From: Chitinophagales bacterium
GTDB lineage: Bacteria; Bacteroidota; Bacteroidia; Chitinophagales; JADIYW01
DNA: 64,000 nucleotides
Assembly: GCA_019694955.1 (NCBI GenBank)
Contig: JAIBAX010000013.1
Span: 21,512 to 85,511, forward strand
Direction of reading: 5' to 3'
Shown here one piece after another: positions 28,870-36,839 of the stretch. The first letter of the stretch is position 1, and each line of letters opens with the position of its first letter. The position numbers were made by a program, and so were the translations under genes. The notes beneath the pieces are model-generated. The model was not told the origin of the DNA. It made no database searches and was given only the letters and a program-made list of their open reading frames with translations.

Positions 28870-30585
28870 CTATTTTATATAATCCAGCACTTGTTGTAAG
28901 TCTTTATCATCAGGAGCTAAATCCTTTACTTTCAACCAATAAGATTTATAATTCGCTAAGTCATTCATTACACCGTAATAGCTACCCAAATACTTATATG
29001 CTTCAACGAGCTCATTTTTGTATTTCACAGGATCTGAGGATGCTAATTCGGCAACTTTTGTATAAAAGGGAACGCCATTACCTTGAGCGAAGCCTGTTTC
29101 GCCGTCTTTAATAGCGTTAAATTTGCCTAAGTATTTATTACTTTCTATTAATTCATTCTTATACTTTGCTGTATCAGTGGCTAATTCTAACACCTTTTGA
29201 TAATGTGGAACAGCAAGACCTTTAGAGAAATCTACATCAATTCTGGCATTTGATTTTGCACGCCATTGATAGGCCGTTACAGATGTCGGTGCCATTTCAG
29301 CTGCCTTAGCAAAAGCTTGATCCGCATTTTGATATTCTTTATTATAGTAATACGAGGATCCTAAGCCTAGGTAATCGTTCACAGACACTTTTTTCTTCTT
29401 ATCAATGGCATTCTGATACATTTTTGCGGCCATATCGTATTTCTTCAATTTAAAATAGTTGGACGCCATATCTGAATACATATCTGCTTTTGCAGGATCT
29501 AATTCAATCATCTTCACTTTATATAATAATGCGATCGAATCTTTACCTTGTTTCTCTAATAATTTCACATAAAACTCATAATCTGTTGGCATAATTTTAT
29601 CTGCCGGAGCGATTTTAAAGAGTTTATTGAAATAGGTTTCCGCATCGGCATCTTTATTTAATTCTAAACTCGAATACGCTATTAAACGATGCATGACGAT
29701 ATTATCAGGATATGATTTTAAGAACTCCGTTGCTTCTGTAATAGCGGCATTAAAATCCTTCGCTATATACAAAATCCGTGCATATCTTTCTTTTACATCG
29801 ATTTTATTCTCTGCGAGAGAAGCATATTTACCAAAATAGTCTTTAGCCTTTTGGTAGTCCTTCTTATCACTATATAAGTCGCTCAAGTCTCTATTTACTG
29901 GAGGAAAATTGGGTTCGATAGCTGCTGACTTCAAGTAATACTCCAGTGCTTTTTCAGGATTTATTTTAAAATAAATCTTACCCATTTTATAAAAAGCGTA
30001 GAAATTTTTTGCGTCGTAGTCGGTAGCATACTCATAACTTCTGGAAGCGCTGCTGATGTCCTTTTTTTCCATAAACATATCACCTAAGTGAATATACGTG
30101 TCTGGATTTTGGGCATTTAAGGTTTTGGATTGCTCCAATAATGCCTCTGCCTTGGCGAAATCCTTATTTTTTGCTTCATAAAAAGCTTCTGCCGTTCTAT
30201 TCCATACTAAAGGATCTTTTTTTCCTAAGGAAGTTGCCTTGTCTGCTTGTGCTTTTGCATCTGCTACCTTGTTCTCTTCCATAGCAATTTTTGCTAATCC
30301 AGCGAAATTTGAACCTTCTTTTGGGGCTACTTCGCTACCTTTTGTGAATGCTGCTTTTGCCCCGGAAACATCCCCTGTTGTAAACTTAACCTCTCCAAGA
30401 TAGTAGAAGTTAATGCCATTAGTAGGCTCCTTTTGCGTTAGGGTTTCAAAGGTATTTTTCGCTCCATCATAGTTTTCCATTTGGAACATCCTAATGCCTT
30501 CCTGTAAAGTTTGTCCGAACAAACTTCCTGAAAAAATCACCGCCATTGCGGAGACAACCATTTTTTTAGTGAACATATTTTTCAT
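28870..30585 (-). CDS. Tetratricopeptide-repeat protein, last gene of the TonB operon
   Basis: 571 residues with a signal peptide (MVVSAMAVIFSGSLFGQ), so periplasmic or envelope-attached. Nearly the whole mature protein is TPR helices of about 34 residues with the usual pattern (AKNTFETLTQKEP, NFYYLGEVKFTTGDVSGAKA, DTYIHLGDMFMEKKDI, AFYKMGKIYFKINPEKALEY, DYLGLGSSYYYNKEYQNADQ). Two near-copy stretches at the C-terminus (PHYQKVLELA-x-YKNELIESNKYLG and PFYTKVAELA-x-YKNELVEAYKYLG) show a recent internal duplication. Likely a scaffold for the TonB system; separated from the PstS-like gene by only 5 bp. Confidence 0.85.
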   Translation of the reverse strand: MKNMFTKKMVVSAMAVIFSGSLFGQTLQEGIRMFQMENYDGAKNTFETLTQKEPTNGINFYYLGEVKFTTGDVSGAKAAFTKGSEVAPKEGSNFAGLAKIAMEENKVADAKAQADKATSLGKKDPLVWNRTAEAFYEAKNKDFAKAEALLEQSKTLNAQNPDTYIHLGDMFMEKKDISSASRSYEYATDYDAKNFYAFYKMGKIYFKINPEKALEYYLKSAAIEPNFPPVNRDLSDLYSDKKDYQKAKDYFGKYASLAENKIDVKERYARILYIAKDFNAAITEATEFLKSYPDNIVMHRLIAYSSLELNKDADAETYFNKLFKIAPADKIMPTDYEFYVKLLEKQGKDSIALLYKVKMIELDPAKADMYSDMASNYFKLKKYDMAAKMYQNAIDKKKKVSVNDYLGLGSSYYYNKEYQNADQAFAKAAEMAPTSVTAYQWRAKSNARIDVDFSKGLAVPHYQKVLELATDTAKYKNELIESNKYLGKFNAIKDGETGFAQGNGVPFYTKVAELASSDPVKYKNELVEAYKYLGSYYGVMNDLANYKSYWLKVKDLAPDDKDLQQVLDYIK

Positions 30586-30590
30586 AATTA

Positions 30591-31520
30591 TTATTCATTA
30601 TTTATAGAAACTGTTCGGATAGGTGCCGTTACCGGCAACAGTCCGAGTTTATTTACAATTGTTTGTCCAACATCACTTGAGGTATAATTAATAAATCCTG
30701 TAGCTAAACCGGAAAAGGTCTCTGTTGAGAGCATCATCACATCTCTGTAATAAGGATACTCACCTGTGGCCAAGTAGTATTGGTAAGGACCAAATTTCTT
30801 TTCACCATACACATCTTCTATCTCCAATACATGTATCCCTTCGGTAAATTTCTGTGTAGTTGGGTCTGTATTATTACTGATCCATCCTGCTCCAATTACG
30901 CCAATAGCGCCAGCGTTTTGCTTCACATAGTCGATTACTTCAGGGTTGGTGTTCGCTGCTGATACATTAGTCCCTATTTTCGCACCTTTAAGAATGCTGT
31001 CCTGACAATACCTTACGGTACCAGAATTCTTATTGTCAAACACAACCGTAATGGCACCGTTCCCACCTAAGGCGTTCCAAGATGTCAGTTTTCCAGACAA
31101 TATCTCCTGAAGCTTTGCTTGTGCAAGCTTTGTAACCGGATTAGATTGGTGCGTAATAAACGCCAACCCGTCTCTTGCTACTTTCACTTCGTCCGGTGAT
31201 ATTTTCTTTCCTTTATACATTTCTTTTTCTTGTTCATTAAATTTTCTGGTTACAACAATCATTCTTGCAGAGTCGGTTGCTAAAAGGTTGAAGGCTTCGG
31301 CTTCTGTTACATATAAGACATTAAATTTTGCCTTTGGATAAGCATTTTCAAACGCCTTAGTTTCCGCTTCTACCAACATGCGTAGACTTTCATCTGCTGC
31401 TATTGTTATAGTTCCTGTAGTAGGGGTATCTAAATGTGTGCCAACCTGTTTTTTGGGCGTGCACGACATCCATATTAACAAGATTATAACGAAATATAAC
31501 CATTTTTTGGTACGTATCAT
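30591..31520 (-). CDS. PstS-like substrate-binding lipoprotein in the TonB operon
   Basis: 309 residues. Lipoprotein signal with lipobox WMSC (cysteine about residue 20). The mature part matches the PBP-like/PstS fold: TITIAADESLRMLVEAE at the start, ARMIVVTRKFNEQE, ARDGLAFITH, and the hallmark SWNALGGNGAITVVFDNKNSG ligand loop. Classical PstS binds phosphate, but no pst transporter genes are nearby. Its position between tonB and a TPR gene suggests another envelope role or ligand, which is inference. Confidence 0.82.
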   Translation of the reverse strand: MIRTKKWLYFVIILLIWMSCTPKKQVGTHLDTPTTGTITIAADESLRMLVEAETKAFENAYPKAKFNVLYVTEAEAFNLLATDSARMIVVTRKFNEQEKEMYKGKKISPDEVKVARDGLAFITHQSNPVTKLAQAKLQEILSGKLTSWNALGGNGAITVVFDNKNSGTVRYCQDSILKGAKIGTNVSAANTNPEVIDYVKQNAGAIGVIGAGWISNNTDPTTQKFTEGIHVLEIEDVYGEKKFGPYQYYLATGEYPYYRDVMMLSTETFSGLATGFINYTSSDVGQTIVNKLGLLPVTAPIRTVSINNE

Positions 31521-31623
31521 AAGATAAGTTTAGTGGCAAAAATAACGCTAATTTTTTGTTTTTAGTACTTACTTATAACCTAAAATCAGCATTCAAATAA
31601 AAATGAGGGCATTGCAAGTTCTT

Positions 31624-31665
31624 GGTTCACGGTTCACAGTTTACGGTTCACGGTTCACCGTTCAG
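31624..31665. repeat. 7-bp tandem repeat (GGTTCAC)
   Basis: Six consecutive heptamers at 31624-31665: GGTTCAC x2, AGTTTAC, GGTTCAC x2, CGTTCAG. They overlap the 3' end of the small membrane-protein gene, whose stop codon (31655-31657 read on the minus strand) lies inside a repeat unit. Confidence 0.8.
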
Positions 31666-31879
31666 ATGTGTCGTTATATGGGTTTACGTTTTCTTTCAGT
31701 TGAAGATAGAGATTATAGGCGCGCATGCACCCATAAAGAATAACGATAACGCCAAAGATTTTCTGTATGGAATAACCGCTCGTTGGATAGAAGAAAAGAA
31801 AATAAATACCAACACCAAAATAAAGAAGCACCATCAAGACTGTGAGGTATACTCGCGGCAGATGGTGCTTCATTGACAT
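31655..31879 (-). CDS. Small two-helix membrane protein in the TonB operon
   Basis: 74 residues with two hydrophobic helices (VYLTVLMVLLYFGVGIYFLF and IFGVIVILYGCMRAYNLYL) joined by a short polar loop and ending in a polar tail. It starts 11 bp after the tonB stop (ATG 31879 or 31873), so it is clearly part of the operon and not the antisense open frame on the plus strand. No named family recognised. Likely an inner-membrane accessory of the ExbB/ExbD/TonB complex (inference). The heptamer repeat truncates or alters its C-terminus. Confidence 0.65.
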   Translation of the reverse strand: MSMKHHLPRVYLTVLMVLLYFGVGIYFLFFYPTSGYSIQKIFGVIVILYGCMRAYNLYLQLKENVNPYNDTSER

Positions 31880-31890
31880 TATAGTTTATT

Positions 31891-32745
31891 TTACTCTAAT
31901 TTGAAGAATACGGGAAGTTGGAATTTACTATTAACTGTATTACCATTTTGATTGGCAGGTTTCCAAGAAGGCATTTTCTTGACTGCTTCCACAGCAGCCT
32001 TATCGCACAACTCATTAAAACCTTTTAGTACTTTTACATCTTTAATAGAACCATCTTTCAAAACAACGAACTCAACAATTGTTCTTCCAGTGATTCCATT
32101 CTCTTTTGCAATTCTAGGGTACTCGCAGTTAGCAGACAACCATTTGTACATTGCCTGCGTTCCACCAGGGAATTCTGCTTTTACCTGCACGAAATCATAT
32201 ACTTTGTTGTCCTCTTTGGGAGGTTCAGGCTCAACAACCTTAGGAGGTTCGGGATCTGGTTGCTTCACTTCCATTGGTCCTGGGTCTACAGGTTGAGAAA
32301 CTTCTGTTGGGCCAGGATTGTTATTTATCACTGGCTCAGGTTTCTCTAAAGCTTGCTCAACTTCCTCTATACGATCCGGTGCTTTGGTAATTACCGGAGG
32401 AATAAACTTAATTTGTTTAATAGGTGGTGGCGGTGGTGTCTTCACCTTAGGTGGTGGTGGTGGTTTTTCTACAGACGGAGGTGGTGGTAATTCTGTATAA
32501 TCCAGAACTGTAACCTCTTCTTTAGGTCCAGCCTTCTTAATTATACTAGCAATATAAGGACCTGCAACGCCTAAACCAATCAAACCTATTCCTGCCAACA
32601 AAGCTAATAGGATATAGTTATTATACCTTTGACGCAACTCATAGGCGCCATAGGCTTTGTTCCTATTTTCAAAAACGATATCGTTCCTATTTTGAGATAA
32701 AGGATTATCCCAACCACTCCCAAAAATTGTTTTTAATCCGCTCAT
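31891..32745 (-). CDS. tonB: Energy transducer TonB
   Basis: 284 residues. A cytoplasmic N-terminal part with ENRNKAYGAYELRQRYN (typical of Bacteroidota TonB), one membrane helix (YILLALLAGIGLIGLGVAGP), a proline-rich periplasmic spacer (PPPPSVEKPPPPPKVKTPPPP) and a C-terminal TonB domain (EFPGGTQAMYKWLSANCEYP, ITGRTIVEFVVLKDGSI, MPSWKPANQNGN). It carries proton-motive-force energy from ExbB/ExbD to outer-membrane receptors such as the one at 15064-17565. Starts 3 bp after exbD. Confidence 0.95.
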   Translation of the reverse strand: MSGLKTIFGSGWDNPLSQNRNDIVFENRNKAYGAYELRQRYNNYILLALLAGIGLIGLGVAGPYIASIIKKAGPKEEVTVLDYTELPPPPSVEKPPPPPKVKTPPPPPIKQIKFIPPVITKAPDRIEEVEQALEKPEPVINNNPGPTEVSQPVDPGPMEVKQPDPEPPKVVEPEPPKEDNKVYDFVQVKAEFPGGTQAMYKWLSANCEYPRIAKENGITGRTIVEFVVLKDGSIKDVKVLKGFNELCDKAAVEAVKKMPSWKPANQNGNTVNSKFQLPVFFKLE

Positions 32746-32748
32746 ATA

Positions 32749-33315
32749 TTATTCTGTTGGAGTAGTAGCTCCCATAGAGGAAGCATATTGGTTAATAATA
32801 TTTTTGTCTTGTCCAGTAGGTTCCATTAAAGCATATTTTTTAATATCTACTACTTTCATCTCATCAAGAATATCAACCATATTCTTGTAATTTGAATCAT
32901 CCATTGGTTTAATAAAAACGAACATAGATTGTTCTTTACCACCGAACTTAGCATTTATTTTGGCTTCATTTTCTTCAAGAATTTTGCGAATTCCATCTAC
33001 GCCATAATCAGTCTCTTGTAATGTTTCGGGATTAATTTTTGGGTACCAATATAATTTATTTTCGCCGCTTAATAACAAGGTTATAGCACGCTCTTCATTA
33101 ATTTCAATAGGTTTTTGTTGATTTTTAGGATCATCCTTATCAGGAATCCTGATTTCCATGGTTTGCGGCTTGTTCAATGATGTTGTAAGTACGAAGAAGG
33201 TTAGCAAGAGGAATGCCAAATCCACCATAGGAGTCATATCGATTCTTGTGGATTGCTTTTTACTCCTTACCTTACCGCCTTTATCGCCACCACCGCCTTG
33301 TGAAATTTCAGCCAT
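32749..33315 (-). CDS. exbD: Biopolymer transport protein ExbD (second copy)
   Basis: 188 residues: basic N-terminus, one membrane helix with the proton-relaying aspartate in DMTPMVDLAFLLLTFFV, then a periplasmic domain (about residues 60-180). ExbD/TolR dimers sit inside an ExbB ring. This copy and the one at 33339-33959 are diverged paralogues in one operon, a common Bacteroidota layout. It lies 3 bp before tonB. Confidence 0.93.
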   Translation of the reverse strand: MAEISQGGGGDKGGKVRSKKQSTRIDMTPMVDLAFLLLTFFVLTTSLNKPQTMEIRIPDKDDPKNQQKPIEINEERAITLLLSGENKLYWYPKINPETLQETDYGVDGIRKILEENEAKINAKFGGKEQSMFVFIKPMDDSNYKNMVDILDEMKVVDIKKYALMEPTGQDKNIINQYASSMGATTPTE

Positions 33316-33338
33316 GTTGTGTTATTTTTATTATTGAA

Positions 33339-33959
33339 TTAATTTTCCTTCGCAACAGGCTTTTCTGCATCAGCCTCTGCATTGGTAATTAAATTAAATA
33401 TGGTTACATTTAAATCTTGTAATGTCTTCATCACACTATTCACCTTAGGATATTTCGCCTCATTGTCTCCTTTTATAGCAACACGCAAAGTTGGATTTGC
33501 AATTCTGGATTGAATAATCCAGTCTTTTAGTTCATTATTTGCTGTATCGGAAGGTATCCCCGGTTGCTTAATTCCTTTTTGTGCCTTTACTCCTTGAGCT
33601 AAAAAAGATTTCATTTGACTCATTGGAACAGCTACACTAGGACTTAAAACAAATACAGTTTTCTCTTGTTCAGAAAGTTGCACATTATACTTTTCTGCCA
33701 TTGCTGTAATCACCCTATATCGGGCATCTTTACCGTCCATATCGTAAAATACACGTCCATCATTGGCAATAGTGAGTACTAAAACACCACTTTCCGGTAA
33801 TTTGAACTGGGAATGAGATGCAGGTGTAACAATTTGAACAGGTTCATCCGGTCTGAATTTTGCAGTTAACATGAAGAAGGTCACCAACAAGAATGCTAAG
33901 TCCACCATCGGAGTCATATCGATGGAAGGTGCTGAGCGATGTGGTTTAACTTTTGCCAT
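33339..33959 (-). CDS. exbD: Biopolymer transport protein ExbD (first copy)
   Basis: 206 residues. The short N-terminus precedes SIDMTPMVDLAFLLVTFFML, containing the essential membrane aspartate. The periplasmic domain is longer than in the second copy and holds SGVLVLTIANDGRVFYDMDG and RVAIKGDNEAKYPKVNSVM, matching ExbD/TolR. Two paralogous ExbD chains suggest a heterodimer within the ExbB ring (inference). Confidence 0.93.
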   Translation of the reverse strand: MAKVKPHRSAPSIDMTPMVDLAFLLVTFFMLTAKFRPDEPVQIVTPASHSQFKLPESGVLVLTIANDGRVFYDMDGKDARYRVITAMAEKYNVQLSEQEKTVFVLSPSVAVPMSQMKSFLAQGVKAQKGIKQPGIPSDTANNELKDWIIQSRIANPTLRVAIKGDNEAKYPKVNSVMKTLQDLNVTIFNLITNAEADAEKPVAKEN

Positions 33960-33983
33960 AACTTTATTTTCTACTTGATGATA

Positions 33984-34808
33984 TTAATGATTTTTAGAAG
34001 CAAATGTTTGAATAATGGAAAAACCTGCTTCATCAATACCATAAGTAAGTGAATCTATTTTAGAGGTGAAGTAGTTATAGAAAATAATGGCCAACATAGA
34101 AGTACCAATACCGAAAGCTGTATTGATAAGTGCTTCAGAGATACCTGTTGCTAAAGCTGAAGTATCTGGTGCTCCTGTATTTGCCAATGCCGCAAATGCA
34201 CGAATCATACCAAGTACTGTACCCAACAATCCTAATAAAGTGGAAATAGAAGCCAAAGTAGCTAAAATAGTTAGGTTTTTCTCTAACATAGGCATCTCCA
34301 AAGAAGTAGCTTCTTCAATATCTTTAGCTATGCCTAACTCTTTCTTTTCATTGTCGAGGACATTATTCGCTTCCATCTCTTTAAATTTCAACAAACCTGC
34401 TTTCACAACATTTGCTACAACACCTTGCTGAGCATCACATTCTTTTAAAGCTTTATCAATATCATTTCCACGAATCATGTTGCGTACCTTTACAACGAAA
34501 TCTGCAACACTACCTTTACCTCCTGCTTTGCCAATGGTAATGAAACGCTCAATCGTCATGACAATAGTCGTCAATAAACATGTAATCAAAATTGGTACAA
34601 TGAAACCTCCTTTATAAATAATCCCTAAAAAATTACCTGGTAGAGGATGTCCTTTAGGATCACCGCCTTCAAAATTACTCGGATTTCCCATGACAAATTT
34701 GTAAATCAAGATTGAAACAATCAATAAAATGGGAATTGTAATCATTGCAAACGTTGATTTCATTGCATCTGAAGCGCCTCCTGATGAAGCTGTTTTTTGT
34801 TGACTCAT
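33984..34808 (-). CDS. exbB: MotA/TolQ/ExbB proton channel protein
   Basis: 274 residues from the ATG at 34808; an in-frame TTG at 34814 is less likely. A first membrane helix (STFAMITIPILLIVSILIYK), a second (GGFIVPILITCLLTTIVMTI), a cytoplasmic segment with the charged RFITIGKAGG turn, then the ExbB core LLGLLGTVLGMIRAFAALA and the last helix ISEALINTAFGIGTSMLAII. First gene of the operon; a -7 box at 34855-34862 lies upstream. Confidence 0.93.
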   Translation of the reverse strand: MSQQKTASSGGASDAMKSTFAMITIPILLIVSILIYKFVMGNPSNFEGGDPKGHPLPGNFLGIIYKGGFIVPILITCLLTTIVMTIERFITIGKAGGKGSVADFVVKVRNMIRGNDIDKALKECDAQQGVVANVVKAGLLKFKEMEANNVLDNEKKELGIAKDIEEATSLEMPMLEKNLTILATLASISTLLGLLGTVLGMIRAFAALANTGAPDTSALATGISEALINTAFGIGTSMLAIIFYNYFTSKIDSLTYGIDEAGFSIIQTFASKNH

Positions 34809-34854
34809 ATCCAACTTTTTTAGTGTTTTAGTTAATATTAAATTAATGAAGCCC

Positions 34855-34862
34855 CAAAAATA
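34855..34862 (-). promoter_or_regulatory. Bacteroidota -7 box of the exbB-exbD-tonB operon
   Basis: TATTTTTG on the minus strand matches TAnnTTTG, 46 nt before the exbB ATG. No perfect -33 element is seen. Confidence 0.4.
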
Positions 34863-34989
34863 GCAATAAACTTAAATTTTACTACCCTGTTGGCTTTTTT
34901 TTTGACGATTTTTTTTAACATTTAATATACGTTATCGAAATACTGTGATAAATAACGATGAAAACGAATGACTTATTGTGTTTGGAAGT

Positions 34990-35433
34990 CTAAATCTTTT
35001 TTTCATTTAAAAGTGCATCTTCTCTGCGAATGATGTCTGCCAAAGAGTTTTCTTTTAATAATTTAACCGTTACAGCTCTTACCTCAGAAAAAAGGTCTCT
35101 AATACCACACACTTCTTCATCTTTACACTCCTCACACCGTTCATAATATTTATAAGACACACAAGGTAGATAAGCGATTGCTCCATCAAACAAGCGCATC
35201 ACATCTGCAATATTCACTTGATCTGCAGGTTTTATCAGGTAATACCCTCCTCCTTTGCCTTTTTTGCTGTTTAGAATTCCGGCGTTTTTTAAATCTAACA
35301 AAATTGCTTCCAAGAATTTTTGCGGGATATGCTCACTTTGAGCTATTTCACTAATCAATACGGGTGATTTCTCGGGTTGTTTAGCAAGATAAACAAGCGC
35401 ATTAATGGCATATTTTGTCTTCTTAGATAACAT
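34990..35433 (-). CDS. Rrf2-family transcriptional regulator (IscR-like)
   Basis: 147 residues: winged helix-turn-helix (YAINALVYLAKQP, ISEIAQSEHIPQKFLEAILL, GGYYLIKPADQ) and a C-terminal arm with four cysteines (Cys91, Cys100, Cys103, Cys109), three of which could bind an iron-sulfur cluster as in IscR/NsrR. It may sense Fe-S status or nitric oxide. An inverted repeat at 35466-35488 in the shared promoter region is a candidate operator. Divergent from the GNAT gene. Confidence 0.88.
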   Translation of the reverse strand: MLSKKTKYAINALVYLAKQPEKSPVLISEIAQSEHIPQKFLEAILLDLKNAGILNSKKGKGGGYYLIKPADQVNIADVMRLFDGAIAYLPCVSYKYYERCEECKDEEVCGIRDLFSEVRAVTVKLLKENSLADIIRREDALLNEKKI

Positions 35434-35465
35434 ATTACTAGCGATTACTCAATAAAGTGGGTAAA

Positions 35466-35488
35466 GTTAATCATTTTGATAGATTAAC
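35466..35488. promoter_or_regulatory. Inverted repeat GTTAATC-N9-GATTAAC, candidate Rrf2 operator
   Basis: 7-bp perfect arms separated by 9 nt, 33 nt upstream of the Rrf2 start and 91 nt upstream of the GNAT start. Rrf2 proteins often repress their own promoter at such palindromes; binding here is inference. Confidence 0.35.
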
Positions 35489-35578
35489 ATGAGAACAGAA
35501 ATAAATTAATACAAATTCGAATTAACTGGTTTAATTCATTTTTTAGTTATCGAAATTGTTTTGTATAAATTTGCAGTC

Positions 35579-36067
35579 ATGACGGATATGCCAACTTATA
35601 AAATAAAACTGCTCGACGAGGCCTACTATCATAACGTACTCGATTTATACGACTCACTTCTGCTAAATCAAACATATATTTTAGAAGATAACTCAACCAG
35701 AAGAAACTTCTTAGAACTTATCAGCGGAATTAATTATACGACATGGGTAATTTTGGAAGAACACGCTGAAAATTTTGCCGGAATTATTCTATTACATCAT
35801 GTAAATTCTGTGGATAAAAGTGCTGAAATCGGCATCCTTCTTTCTATTGACTTTCAGGGGAAATCTATTTTCAACAAGGTATTTCCTCTTGTCAAGGCTT
35901 ATGCCAAATCTATCCATGAAATAACTACGCTTCTTGCAGTCATTCATGAACAAAACGTTTATGCACATAAAACGGCTATATCAAATGGATTTATCTTATG
36001 CACAAAAAATGCAAAAATGGACGAATTTGACCGTCATAATAGATATATTTACGCACTTAAAATTTAA
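35579..36067 (+). CDS. GNAT-family N-acetyltransferase
   Basis: 162 residues from the ATG at 35579; an in-frame TTG at 35561 lies within a TAAATTTG (TAnnTTTG) box at 35566-35573 and is unlikely, and MPTYK at 35588 is a further option. The layout fits a GNAT fold: TTWVILEEHAENFAGIILLH in the central strands, then SAEIGILLSIDFQGKSIFNK (acetyl-CoA loop region), a helix, and the last strand NGFILCTKNAKMD. Substrate unknown. The gene runs 11 bp into pdxJ and is probably co-transcribed. Confidence 0.7.
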   Translation: MTDMPTYKIKLLDEAYYHNVLDLYDSLLLNQTYILEDNSTRRNFLELISGINYTTWVILEEHAENFAGIILLHHVNSVDKSAEIGILLSIDFQGKSIFNKVFPLVKAYAKSIHEITTLLAVIHEQNVYAHKTAISNGFILCTKNAKMDEFDRHNRYIYALKI

Positions 36068-36078
36068 TGCTGAGGTGA

Positions 36079-36801
36079 ATGACAAAACTAAGTGTAAATC
36101 TGAACAAAGTAGCCCTTATTAGAAATTCCAGGGGTGCTGATTATCCGAATTTGGTAAATGTTGCGCTAGATTGTGAGCGATTTGGTGCCGACGGCATCAC
36201 CATACATCCTCGCCCGGATGAACGGCATGCAAAATATATGGATGTAGCCACCTTAAAAGCCGCCATACACAGCGAATTAAATATTGAAGGATATCCTGAC
36301 AAAAAATTTATAGAAACAATCTTAAACAATCGCCCGCATCAGGTTACACTGGTACCTGATGAACCTGGCCAGTTAACTTCTGACCATGGTTGGAATACGA
36401 TAAAACAGGAAAGTTTTTTAAAAGATGTCATCCAAACTTTGAAAACTTCGGGGGCGCGTGTCTCTTTATTTTGCGATCCTGATAACAAAATGGTTGATGG
36501 AGCGAAATCATGTGGTGCAGATAGGATTGAACTTTATACCGGACCATACTCATGGAACTATGGCAAACACAGGGAATCTGCCATCCAAGATTATGTAACT
36601 GCAGCGAAACATGCGCATGCCATAGGTTTAGGCATTAATGCAGGTCATGACCTAAACTTGGAGAACCTTAAATATTTTAAGGAAAATATCCCTTTCTTAG
36701 ATGAGGTTTCCATTGGACACGCTTTAATTTGTGACGCCATTTACTTAGGTTTGGAAAATACAATTAGAATGTACCAAAAACTTTTAAATGATGTACTGTA
36801 A
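36079..36801 (+). CDS. pdxJ: Pyridoxine 5'-phosphate synthase
   Basis: 240 residues, the standard size. PdxJ condenses 1-deoxyxylulose 5-phosphate with 3-amino-2-oxopropyl phosphate in the DXP-dependent vitamin B6 pathway. Signatures in order: LSVNLNKVALIRNSRG, GADGITIHPRPDERHAK, QVTLVPDEPGQLTSDHGW, RVSLFCDPD, ADRIELYTGPYSW, LGINAGHDLNLENL and VSIGHALICDA. The octameric TIM barrel acts in the cytoplasm. GAGGTG lies upstream of the ATG. Confidence 0.97.
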   Translation: MTKLSVNLNKVALIRNSRGADYPNLVNVALDCERFGADGITIHPRPDERHAKYMDVATLKAAIHSELNIEGYPDKKFIETILNNRPHQVTLVPDEPGQLTSDHGWNTIKQESFLKDVIQTLKTSGARVSLFCDPDNKMVDGAKSCGADRIELYTGPYSWNYGKHRESAIQDYVTAAKHAHAIGLGINAGHDLNLENLKYFKENIPFLDEVSIGHALICDAIYLGLENTIRMYQKLLNDVL

Positions 36802-36839
36802 GGAAGTGATTGTTTTAAATACTAACCAATAAAATTATA

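Noticed and set aside
30591..31520. Phosphate uptake (pst) operon
   Set aside because: Only a PstS-like protein is present; no PstA, PstB or PstC genes are in the window, so phosphate transport is not supported.
31622..31876. 84-codon plus-strand frame overlapping the small membrane protein
   Set aside because: The minus-strand frame has two membrane helices and operon spacing; the plus-strand frame starts in the heptamer repeat.
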